Assembly: GCA_965238125.1 (NCBI GenBank)
Contig: OZ250179.1
Coordinates: 6,510,001 to 6,574,000, forward strand
Length of the DNA stretch: 64,000 nt
Reading direction: 5' to 3'
Source of the DNA: UBA6623 sp965238125
GTDB taxonomy: Bacteria > Acidobacteriota > Terriglobia > Bryobacterales > UBA6623
Positions 1 to 7,872 of the stretch are shown here, piece after piece. Positions within the stretch are counted from its first letter, which is position 1. Each line of letters starts with the position of its first letter. Position numbers and translations under genes: made by a program. Below the pieces are notes generated by a model. That model did no database searches, was not told where the DNA came from, and worked only from the letters and a program-made list of their open reading frames with translations.

Positions 1-50
1 TTGTGCGGGTGATTTGCGAGAACCCCAAGCACAAGCAGCGGCAAGGATAA
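1..50 (+). CDS. rpmJ: 50S ribosomal protein L36 (3' end only)
   Basis: The window opens inside the last 15 codons of a small ribosomal protein. The visible residues VRVICENPKHKQRQG end in TAA and match the C-terminus of L36, a zinc-ribbon protein of the large subunit. The cysteine and histidine seen are the last two of its usual metal ligands. It lies directly before rpsM, the normal order in bacterial alpha operons. The start lies outside the window. Confidence 0.9.
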   Translation, partial: VRVICENPKHKQRQG

Positions 51-98
51 GACAAGCGCTCCGGCTCCTTAGGGGCCGCCGGTAGGGAGGTTGGATCG

Positions 99-482
99 AT
101 GGCACGCATTGAGGGCGTTGACCTGCCCAATGAGAAGAAAGCCGAGATCGCGTTGACGTATCTGTTCGGCATCGGCCGCACGCGCTCGCGCTCGCTGCTC
201 TATCGGGCGGGCATCGATTTCGACAAGAAAATGGGCTTGCTCGACGACGAGGAAATTACGAATCTGCGCAAGATCCTCGAAGAGGAAGGGCAGGTCGAGG
301 GTGATCTGCGCAAGGAAATTTCGATGAACATCCGGCGGCTGATGGAAATCGGCTGCTACCGCGGGCTGCGGCACCGCCGCGGGCTGCCGGTGCGCGGACA
401 GCGGACCCACACCAACGCGCGGACCCGCAAGGGACCCCGCCGGGGCGCCATCGCCAACAAGCGGAAACTGGCGAAGAAATAG
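99..482 (+). CDS. rpsM: 30S ribosomal protein S13
   Basis: S13 sits in the head of the small subunit and contacts the P-site tRNA and the large subunit. The 127-residue product begins MARIEGVDLPNEKK and has the basic C-terminal tail with RGLRHRRGLPVRGQRTHTNA and KGPRRGAIANKRK typical of the family. The length is normal. The start is preceded by GGGAGG about 8 bases upstream. It lies between rpmJ and rpsK, about 42 bases from the latter, as in the conserved alpha operon, so co-transcription is expected. Confidence 0.97.
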   Translation: MARIEGVDLPNEKKAEIALTYLFGIGRTRSRSLLYRAGIDFDKKMGLLDDEEITNLRKILEEEGQVEGDLRKEISMNIRRLMEIGCYRGLRHRRGLPVRGQRTHTNARTRKGPRRGAIANKRKLAKK

Positions 483-524
483 AGGGAACGAGCAAGGGTC
501 GGGTGATTCCAGCCGGGAGAGAAC

Positions 525-932
525 ATGGCCAAGGCGAAAGCAAAGGGCGGGAAGAAGAAACGCTTCAAGGCGCGTGCCAAGAAGTCGGTGCCGGTGGGGA
601 TTGTCCACATTCAGGCGACTTTCAACAATACGATCATCACGGTCAGCGACCTGGAGGGCAAGGTGATTTCCTGGTCCAGCTCCGGCTCGCTCGGCTTTCG
701 CGGTTCGCAGAAAGGCACGCCTTTCGCGGCCCAGCAAGCCTGTCTCAAGGCTGTCAACGCGGCCAAGGAACACGGTTTGCGTTCGGTGACGGTACGCGTC
801 AAAGGACCGGGCGGGGGGCGCGAGTCGGCCATTCGATCCCTGGCGGCCGCCGGGCTTGACGTCAGCTTGATTCGGGACGTGACGCCCATCCCGCACAACG
901 GCTGCCGACCGCCCAAGAAACGGCGCGTCTGA
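525..932 (+). CDS. rpsK: 30S ribosomal protein S11
   Basis: S11 forms part of the platform of the small subunit near the Shine-Dalgarno/anti-Shine-Dalgarno helix. The 135-residue product has a lysine-rich N-terminus followed by the family core (GIVHIQATFNNTIITVSDLEG, SSGSLGFRGSQKGTPFAAQ) and the C-terminal stretch DVTPIPHNGCRPPKKRRV. The length is normal. The ATG follows GGGAGAGAAC. It sits between rpsM and rpsD in the alpha operon. Confidence 0.97.
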   Translation: MAKAKAKGGKKKRFKARAKKSVPVGIVHIQATFNNTIITVSDLEGKVISWSSSGSLGFRGSQKGTPFAAQQACLKAVNAAKEHGLRSVTVRVKGPGGGRESAIRSLAAAGLDVSLIRDVTPIPHNGCRPPKKRRV

Positions 933-977
933 GGAAACGGGGCTCAAGCCCACAAGGAACGAGGACAATAGAGTACC

Positions 978-1613
978 ATGGCACGTTATCGAGGTCCGGT
1001 TTGCCGGCTCTGCCGACGGGAAGGGATGAAGCTCTTCCTCAAGGGCGAGCGGTGTTACGGCACGGCTTGCGCCATTGAGAAGCGCAACTATTTCCCCGGC
1101 CAGCATGGCAAGACCAGTCGCCCCAAGCGTTTGCAGGGCTACGGGTTGCAGCTGCGCGAAAAGCAGAAAGTTCGCCGGATCTACGGTATTCTCGAACAGC
1201 AGTTTCGCAACTATTACAGGAAGGCGGCCAAGATGAAAGGCGTAGTCGGCGAGAATCTGCTGTCGCTGCTCGAACGCCGCCTCGACAATGCGGTCTTTCG
1301 CATGGGCTTGGGGTCGAGCCGGTCCCAAGCACGCCAGGTGGTGCGGCACGGGCACGTCGAAGTCAACGGACGCAAGGTCAACATTCCGTCGTATCTCGTT
1401 AGGCCCGGTGATCAAATTGCGGTTCGCGAGAACTCGCGCAAGCACGGCGGCGTGACGGCGACGCTCGAGACGACCGAGCATCTGCTGGTGCCGAGCTGGC
1501 TCGAGGTCGATCGAGAGAACCTCAGCGGCAAGGTGACGGGATTGCCTCGCCGTGATGAATTGGTCCAAATCCCCATCAACGAACAGTTGATCGTCGAACT
1601 TTATTCCCGATAA
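978..1613 (+). CDS. rpsD: 30S ribosomal protein S4
   Basis: S4 is a primary 16S rRNA binding protein that starts 30S body assembly; in many bacteria it also represses the alpha operon translationally. The 211-residue product begins MARYRGPVCRLCRREG, keeping a CxxC pair near the N-terminus. An S4 RNA-binding domain follows near residues 100-160 (RLDNAVFRMGLGSSRSQARQ, VRHGHVEVNGRKVNIPSY). The length is typical. It lies 45 bases after rpsK and 63 bases before rpoA. No feedback-control structure was identified in the spacers. Confidence 0.97.
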   Translation: MARYRGPVCRLCRREGMKLFLKGERCYGTACAIEKRNYFPGQHGKTSRPKRLQGYGLQLREKQKVRRIYGILEQQFRNYYRKAAKMKGVVGENLLSLLERRLDNAVFRMGLGSSRSQARQVVRHGHVEVNGRKVNIPSYLVRPGDQIAVRENSRKHGGVTATLETTEHLLVPSWLEVDRENLSGKVTGLPRRDELVQIPINEQLIVELYSR

Positions 1614-1676
1614 CGAACCCCGGCCCCGGGGCGCCCGCAAGGGCGCGCTCGGCGGCCCCAACGGAGAATAGGTGGT

Positions 1677-2711
<1,035 letters not shown>

Positions 2712-2730
2712 AGACCGGGAGACGACGCTC

Positions 2731-3207
2731 ATGAGGCACCGCAAGGCCGGATTCAAACTCCAACGAGACCCCTCGGCCCGCCGCGCGCTGTTGCGCGGGC
2801 TGACGACCAGCGTGATTCTGCAAGACCGCGTGATTACGACGGTGACCAAGGCCAAGGCCGTCAAACCGCTGGTCGAGAAAATGATCACGCTCGGGAAGAA
2901 AGACACTCTCCATACCCGCCGCCAAGCGGCTTCCTATCTGCAGACGCCCGGAGCGGTCCAGCGGCTGTTCGACACGCTGGCGCCGCGCTTTTCCGAGCGT
3001 GAGGGCGGTTATACGCGTATCGTCCGGTTGGGGCCCCGCAAGGGCGACGGCGCTGAAATGGCCTTGATCGAAGTTCTCGGCGCGGAACTGAAGAAGCGTG
3101 GCGAAGAGCGTCGCAAGCGCCGCGAAGAGCGCATGAAGAAGCAGCAGCAAGAGGGCGAAGCCGAAGAGCAAGCTTCCGAAGAGAAGGCTCCCGCCGCGGC
3201 GAGCTGA
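2731..3207 (+). CDS. rplQ: 50S ribosomal protein L17
   Basis: L17 lines the outside of the peptide exit tunnel. The first about 120 residues match the family (MRHRKAGFKLQRDPSARRAL, RVITTVTKAKAVKPLVEKMI, GGYTRIVRLGPRKGDGAEMA). A highly charged lysine/glutamate-rich tail of about 40 residues ends in APAAAS; such tails are common in this family. Total length is 158 residues. It is the last gene of the alpha operon, as is usual, and is followed by about 140 bases without a clear intrinsic terminator. Confidence 0.96.
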   Translation: MRHRKAGFKLQRDPSARRALLRGLTTSVILQDRVITTVTKAKAVKPLVEKMITLGKKDTLHTRRQAASYLQTPGAVQRLFDTLAPRFSEREGGYTRIVRLGPRKGDGAEMALIEVLGAELKKRGEERRKRREERMKKQQQEGEAEEQASEEKAPAAAS

Positions 3208-3347
3208 GCGGGTCGAAACTCCGCAAAGCCGGTTTGCCTCGCCCTTGTTGTCCCGCTTCTTCGCCCCCCCTTCCACCGGGTTGGATGCGGCCCGTGCCGG
3301 TTCCTTCCCGAAAGAATCCACTTCCCTTCCGCTAGTAGAATGGAACC

Positions 3348-4376
3348 ATGGAGACGCTGCTCCGGCTGATGGCGGCTGTTGGCCTGCTTGTGTGGGTCGG
3401 CTGTTCGGGCGACCCCGGCCGGGACGTTGTCGCCGACGTCAACGGCTACAGGATCACCGAGGCGGAATTCAGCCGCTACATTGAAACGCAAGTCCCGGAT
3501 CTTTCTCAGCCGGCTTCACCCGATCAGGCGGGCATGTTGCGGCTGACGGTGCTGCGCGAGGTGATCGACCGCCACATCATGTTGCAGCGGGCCGAACGGC
3601 TCGGCCTGCGGGCGGTCGACGCCGAGGTCGAGGCGCGCTTGGACGACTACCGCGCTCCCTACCCGACCGACGAGCAATTTGAAAAGCACCTCGATGAACG
3701 GGGCCTCACCCTGGAAGAATTACGGATCGAATTTCAGCGCACGCTGACCATCGAAAAACTATTGGCGCGAGAAATTGCTTCCAAGGTGTCGGTCAGCGAA
3801 TCGGAGATGCGGGCGTATTACGAAGATAATAAGGCCGGTTTTCATTTGCCCGAGCAACAGATCCACCTGGCCCAAATTTTGGTGACCGCGACGCCCGAGA
3901 TTCCCGTTCCCAACCATCGCAACGACGACGCCCGCGACGAGGAGAGCGCGCAGGCCAAGGCTGAGATGCTGCTCGGGCTTCTAGAGGAAGGCGAAGCTTT
4001 CGATGTCGTCGCCCAGAACTATTCCGAAGACCCGGACTCGACGGGCAATGGAGGCGACTTGGGCTTCATCCCGCAGTCTTTTCTCGAGGAAGCCGACATT
4101 ACGCTGCGTCGCGTGGTGGCCTCGCTTTCCCCCGGCGAGATTTCGCCCATCATTCGATCAGGCCCCGAGTTTCGCATCCTGCGTTTGATTTCCCGAGAGT
4201 CGGCCGGGCAGCGCGAGTTTTCCGATCCGCGCGTCCAGCAGTCGATTCGCGAGACGCTGCGCAACCGTAAGGATCAACTCTTGCGGACGGCCTACACCGA
4301 GACGCTGCGGAACGAAGCGGAGGTGACGAACTATCTCGCGCGGCGTATCACGGCGGATTTCGGTGTTTCGGATTAG
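3348..4376 (+). CDS. Parvulin-type peptidyl-prolyl isomerase lipoprotein
   Basis: A 342-residue protein probably anchored to a membrane and acting as a periplasmic folding chaperone. The N-terminus has a hydrophobic signal with a lipobox (LLVWVGC, cysteine near residue 23). A SurA_N-like helical region follows (VVADVNGYRITEAEFSRYIE, LREVIDRHIMLQRAERLGL). A PpiC/rotamase domain occupies about residues 165-270, with IHLAQILV, FDVVAQNYSEDPDSTGNGGD, LGFIP and LSPGEISPII. It resembles SurA/PrsA but carries one rotamase domain. The upstream sequence contains TAGAAT, a possible -10 box, 15 bases before the start. It appears monocistronic, after the ribosomal operon. Confidence 0.88.
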   Translation: METLLRLMAAVGLLVWVGCSGDPGRDVVADVNGYRITEAEFSRYIETQVPDLSQPASPDQAGMLRLTVLREVIDRHIMLQRAERLGLRAVDAEVEARLDDYRAPYPTDEQFEKHLDERGLTLEELRIEFQRTLTIEKLLAREIASKVSVSESEMRAYYEDNKAGFHLPEQQIHLAQILVTATPEIPVPNHRNDDARDEESAQAKAEMLLGLLEEGEAFDVVAQNYSEDPDSTGNGGDLGFIPQSFLEEADITLRRVVASLSPGEISPIIRSGPEFRILRLISRESAGQREFSDPRVQQSIRETLRNRKDQLLRTAYTETLRNEAEVTNYLARRITADFGVSD

Positions 4377-4680
4377 TGGGGCCACCGGCGGGGCCGGATC
4401 GATCAGGGGAGAAACTGGGTCGGGGGTGGCGGAAGACCGCGCCGTGAGACGGCGCGGCTCGGGTGGCCGAAAGATTGATCTGTTGGCGGAACCGGCCGCG
4501 AGACAAGCTGAGAGGTTGTCTCAACCGGGGGCTAGGACAAACACGAGTATTTGTCGCTACCGTCGCCGGCCGATTAGGGCGCGATTTGAAGTTTCAGGTT
4601 AGGACGAGGGCCGCCCCGAGGGCCGGGGAGAGCCGGCGTTGGAGCCCTCCCAATGGTCCCGGAATGTTCCGCATGGTTCG
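4377..4680. other. Intergenic region with GC-rich hairpins
   Basis: No convincing gene is seen here; forward-strand open frames have the composition of repeat DNA. A perfect 9-bp hairpin with a 3-base loop lies at 4437-4457 (CCGCGCCGT, loop GAG). It has no T tract, so at most it is a weak transcription or decay stop for the upstream isomerase gene. The region runs into the dispersed repeat starting near 4681. Confidence 0.6.
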
Positions 4681-4803
4681 GTCATGGCTAAAGCCTGAAG
4701 GCGGGAAGGCCGCTGAAGCGGCCTGTCGCCGGGCGGCGGGGGGCATCCCTACCGGCCCTACAAGGGCCGGCCTAATGGAACCCAAGCACGGTGAACCGGG
4801 CTG
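4681..4803 (+). repeat. Dispersed intergenic repeat A, copy 1
   Basis: About 120 bases that recur, diverged, near 7536-7657. Shared blocks occur in the same order: ATGGCTAAAGC, GGCCGCTGAAG, ACCGGCCCTA followed by GGCCGGCCTA-like sequence, and AACCCAAGC followed by CGGTGAACCGGGCTG. Each block can form a short hairpin (for example GGCCGC TGAA GCGGCC), so the unit is a string of stem-loops. The two copies flank the egtB-egtD pair in the same orientation. The function is unknown. Confidence 0.7.
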
Positions 4804-4904
4804 CCGGGCTTACCTTTCCACATTTATGTCGCCCACCCGGTGTCCCGCCGCTCACGGAATTCAGCGGCTGCTAGTGTAAAATGGAGAGTCTCTCCGGAGG
4901 ACTC

Positions 4905-6278
4905 ATGTCGGCCGTGGACACCGTAAAGCCGCCGAAAGCCGTTGCTTCGAGGCAGCATACGAAGGAGCGATATCGAACTGTCCGCCAAACCTCCGAGTGG
5001 ATTTGCCGTCCTCTCGCCACGGAGGACTATGTCGTCCAAACCATGGACGACGTTAGCCCGCCGAAGTGGCACTTAGCGCACACGAGTTGGTTCTTCGAAA
5101 CCTTTCTGCTCATCCCCGAGCAGCCGAACTACAGCCCTTTCCATCCTGAATACGGCTTCCTTTTTAATTCGTATTACGAAGCCGTCGGCGAGCGGCACCC
5201 TCGGCCAAGGCGAGGCCGGCTTTCGCGTCCCACCGTCAAAGAGGTCTACGGCTACCGGAAGCACGTTGACGAAGCCATGACCCGGCTGATCGATGAAGCC
5301 GCGCCGGATACGCTCGCCCGCCTCGCAACCCTGATCGAGCTCGGCCTCCATCACGAACAGCAGCATCAGGAATTACTGGTCACCGACATCAAGCACATCC
5401 TGGCGCGGAACCCGCTGCGTCCGGCTTATCGTTCCGCGGAGCATTCCACGGATCAGGCCGCCGATCAGGCGGCGAGTGATTCCGCGCAACATTCGACCTA
5501 TCAGGCGCACGGCCCCGAAAGCGAAAGCAGTGAGCGCGACCACGAGGGTTCCGGGGAGGCGTGGATTTCCTACCCCGCCGGCGTGACCGAGATCGGCCAT
5601 GACGGCGAGGGGTTCGCCTATGACAATGAAGGCCCGCGGCATAAGGTCTACCTCGAGCCCTTTCGTCTCGCGTCGCGACCGGTCACCAACGGAGAGTATC
5701 TGGAATTCATCGAGACCGGCGGCTATCGCGATCCGCAATATTGGCTGTCGGACGGTTGGGCCGTGATTCTCGAACAGGGGTGGAGGGGGCCGCTTTATTG
5801 GGAACTCGACGACGGCGAACCCCGCCACATGACGCTGTCGGGAATGCGCGCCATCGACGCCGACGAACCGGTCTGCCACATCAGCTATTACGAAGCCTCC
5901 GCCTATGCTGCTTGGCGCGGCAAGCGCTTGCCGACGGAGTGGGAATGGGAGGCGGCTGCGGTTGACGCCTCTCGGGAAGGCAACTTCCTCGACCAAGGCC
6001 GCCTGCACCCGGCGCCCGCGCCGCCCGCGGCCAACGAGCCCGCGCAAATGTTCGGCGACGTGTGGGAGTGGACGCAGAGCGCCTATTCGTCCTACCCGGG
6101 CTTTCGCGCGGCCGAAGGGGCGGTCGGTGAGTACAACGGCAAGTTCATGTGCAACCAATTCGTCTTGCGGGGCGGGTCGTGCGCCACGCCCGCGAATCAT
6201 ATCCGCGCGACCTATCGGAATTTCTTCCCGCCCGACGCCCGTTGGCAATTCACGGGACTGCGATTGGCCGACGACTAA
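4905..6278 (+). CDS. egtB: Ergothioneine biosynthesis sulfoxide synthase EgtB
   Basis: EgtB is a non-haem iron enzyme that joins trimethylhistidine (hercynine) to a thiol donor with oxygen. About 457 residues. The N-terminal DinB_2 half has the probable iron ligands in KWHLAHTSWFFE (near residue 59) and LGLHHEQQHQE (near 150, HX3H). The C-terminal half is a formylglycine-enzyme/sulfatase-modifying-factor domain (EPVCHISYYEASAYAAWRGK, RLPTEWEWEAAA, FGDVWEWTQS, LRGGSCATP, RATYRNFFPPDARWQFTGLR). The start at 4905 is preferred over the ATG at 4881 because GGAGG lies four bases before it. TAAAAT at 4878 may be a -10 box. A low-complexity linker between the domains comes from an internal duplication (5430-5508). 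The last base pairs overlap egtD. Confidence 0.93.
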   Translation: MSAVDTVKPPKAVASRQHTKERYRTVRQTSEWICRPLATEDYVVQTMDDVSPPKWHLAHTSWFFETFLLIPEQPNYSPFHPEYGFLFNSYYEAVGERHPRPRRGRLSRPTVKEVYGYRKHVDEAMTRLIDEAAPDTLARLATLIELGLHHEQQHQELLVTDIKHILARNPLRPAYRSAEHSTDQAADQAASDSAQHSTYQAHGPESESSERDHEGSGEAWISYPAGVTEIGHDGEGFAYDNEGPRHKVYLEPFRLASRPVTNGEYLEFIETGGYRDPQYWLSDGWAVILEQGWRGPLYWELDDGEPRHMTLSGMRAIDADEPVCHISYYEASAYAAWRGKRLPTEWEWEAAAVDASREGNFLDQGRLHPAPAPPAANEPAQMFGDVWEWTQSAYSSYPGFRAAEGAVGEYNGKFMCNQFVLRGGSCATPANHIRATYRNFFPPDARWQFTGLRLADD

Positions 6279-7333
6279 TGCCATCTTCCGAGGCGGGCGG
6301 TGTCGAATTTCACGATTTCCACCCCGATCTCGGGGACTTTCGAGAAGAAGTGCTCGCAGGCCTCAGCGCCACGCCCAAGCGCATCCCTCCGAAGTTTTTC
6401 TACGATCAACGTGGGTCCCGGCTGTTCGAGAAAATCTGCGAACTGCCCGAGTACTATCCGACTCGCACGGAGACGGCGATTCTTCGCCAGTACGCGGCCG
6501 AGATCGCCGATCTTATCTCGGGCCGCTCGGGTGGTGCGGAGGGCATCAACCACTCAATTCGTGGCGCGAACGGTGACTCCGAACCCGCGTCCGGCGGTGA
6601 CCCTATTCTGATCGAATACGGCAGCGGCGCGGGCCGCAAGACTCGTATCCTGCTCGATGCTCTGGGCGGTCGCGGCGTGTACGTCCCGGTCGATATCTCG
6701 AAACAGCATCTGCTTGCATCGGCGGCCGAGCCCGCTTCCGCCTACCCGCGGTTGCGCGTCGTGGCCATCTGCGCCGACTACTCGAAACCCTTCTCGCTGC
6801 CGCCCGACCTCTCCGCGCCGGGTCGGCGCCGAGTCGCCTTTTTCCCCGGCTCAACGATCGGCAATCTTGACCCGAACGAAGCCGTTGCCTTTCTGAAGAG
6901 GATCGTCAAACTGGTCGCACCCGGGGGTGCTCTTGTGCTCGGCGTTGATCTCAAGAAGGACCCCGCCGTCCTCGATGCCGCCTACAACGACGCCGCCGGG
7001 GTGACCGCCGAGTTTAATCTGAATCTGCTGCGGCGAATGAATCGCGAGTTGGGATCTGCCTTCGATCTCGCCGCCTTCCGCCACCGGGCCTTCTATAACG
7101 AACCGTTCGGTCGCATCGAAATGCACCTCGAGAGCCTTCGTGACCAGACGGTCCGGCTCGGCGATCACTTCATCGACTTCGGACAAGGTGAAACGATTCA
7201 CACCGAAAATTCATACAAATACAGCATCGAGGAAACGCACCGGTTGGCGGCGGAGGCAGGTTTCCGTGCGGACCCGACGTGGACCGACGCCGGCCAACTT
7301 TTCAGCGTTCATTACTTGACCGTTGGGGCTTGA
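6278..7333 (+). CDS. egtD: L-histidine N-alpha-methyltransferase EgtD
   Basis: EgtD trimethylates the histidine alpha-amino group with S-adenosylmethionine to give hercynine, the substrate of EgtB. The 351-residue protein starts at the ATG in a TAATG overlap with the egtB stop, implying translational coupling. Longer upstream starts would run through egtB. Family motifs include PKFFYDQRGSRLFEKICELP, YYPTRTE, the SAM-binding IEYGSGAGRKTRILLDA, FFPGSTIGNLDP, NEPFGRIEMHLES and IHTENSYKYS near the end. With EgtB it should suffice for the oxygen-dependent route, since no egtA, egtC or egtE is nearby. The C-S lyase step must be supplied elsewhere. Confidence 0.95.
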   Translation: MPSSEAGGVEFHDFHPDLGDFREEVLAGLSATPKRIPPKFFYDQRGSRLFEKICELPEYYPTRTETAILRQYAAEIADLISGRSGGAEGINHSIRGANGDSEPASGGDPILIEYGSGAGRKTRILLDALGGRGVYVPVDISKQHLLASAAEPASAYPRLRVVAICADYSKPFSLPPDLSAPGRRRVAFFPGSTIGNLDPNEAVAFLKRIVKLVAPGGALVLGVDLKKDPAVLDAAYNDAAGVTAEFNLNLLRRMNRELGSAFDLAAFRHRAFYNEPFGRIEMHLESLRDQTVRLGDHFIDFGQGETIHTENSYKYSIEETHRLAAEAGFRADPTWTDAGQLFSVHYLTVGA

Positions 7334-7437
7334 TTCGCCTGGAGCGCGGACTTCCGTCCGGCGTCTGTTTCCATTACTCACGTTACGCAGCGACGGAGGC
7401 GCGGACGGCAGTCCGCGTTAATTAAGGCCGGTGGTTC

Positions 7438-7486
7438 TCCACATCGATGTCGCGCACGGGTGTGCGACATAATGTGGGAGAATCGG
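7438..7486. repeat. Palindromic motif B
   Basis: An imperfect palindrome: CTCCACATCGATGTCGCGCA on one side and TGCGACATAATGTGGGAG on the other, around ACGGGTG. Single-armed relatives occur at 4819-4842 (CCACATTTATGTCGCCCACC) and 14068-14095 (GCGCGACATAAATATGGGA). All lie between genes. The palindrome could be an operator, a fold-back end or a repeat fragment; there is no direct evidence for any of these. Confidence 0.55.
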
Positions 7487-7535
7487 CCGCACATGCGGGA
7501 GCGCTTCCCCGGCTGAAGATTTTCGCTTGCTTCGG

Positions 7536-7657
7536 CCATGGCTAAAGCTTTAGGGGAGAAGGCCGCTGAAGCCGCCTCGCCTTCCAGGCGGGCCCGTCAA
7601 CCGGCCCTAAAAGGACCGGCCTACTTGCTGCAACCCAAGCCCGGTGAACCGGGCTGA
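7536..7657 (+). repeat. Dispersed intergenic repeat A, copy 2
   Basis: Second copy of the repeat at 4681-4803, with CCATGGCTAAAGC, GGCCGCTGAAGCC, ACCGGCCCTAAAAGGACCGG and AACCCAAGCCCGGTGAACCG in the same order. The CCGGCCCTA/GGACCGG and CCCGGTGAACCGGG blocks form short hairpins. It follows egtD by about 200 bases. The remainder of 7334-7755 holds no gene that can be supported. Confidence 0.7.
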
Positions 7658-7755
7658 GCGTGGCCTTCCGACCACGCCTCTGCTTCTATTGCTCGCATGG
7701 CTGGAGGAACGTCCCACACTATTTCGCGCACCCACCGAGAGACCCACCGAGAGAG

Positions 7756-7784
7756 TTGACAAGATAACTCGAACGTGAAATCAT
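7756..7784 (+). promoter_or_regulatory. Putative sigma-70-like promoter of the TonB-dependent receptor gene
   Basis: A perfect -35 hexamer TTGACA (7756-7761) is followed after 17 bases by AATCAT (7779-7784), which matches four of six -10 positions. It lies about 90 bases before the preferred receptor start. No other promoter-like pair stands out in the gap. Confidence 0.5.
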
Positions 7785-7872
7785 CTATTCAGCTTGCCGG
7801 CAGCCGTATGGGTTGACTCTCCGTCAAGCCCTGTTTAGTCCGCCGCCGGGTTCAAGAAAGGGGTTTTTGATC

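Noticed and set aside
69..1661. A 530-codon open frame on the minus strand
   Set aside because: It lies entirely antisense to rpsM, rpsK and rpsD and reflects high GC; its sequence is arginine/alanine-rich with no family match.
4463..4879. A 138-codon plus-strand frame before egtB
   Set aside because: It consists of hairpin repeat DNA that recurs after egtD in another frame.
4881..6278. EgtB as SenA (selenoneine synthase) given the nearby selenocysteine candidate
   Set aside because: EgtD is adjacent and no SenB-like glycosyltransferase or SelD is present; EgtB is the simpler reading.
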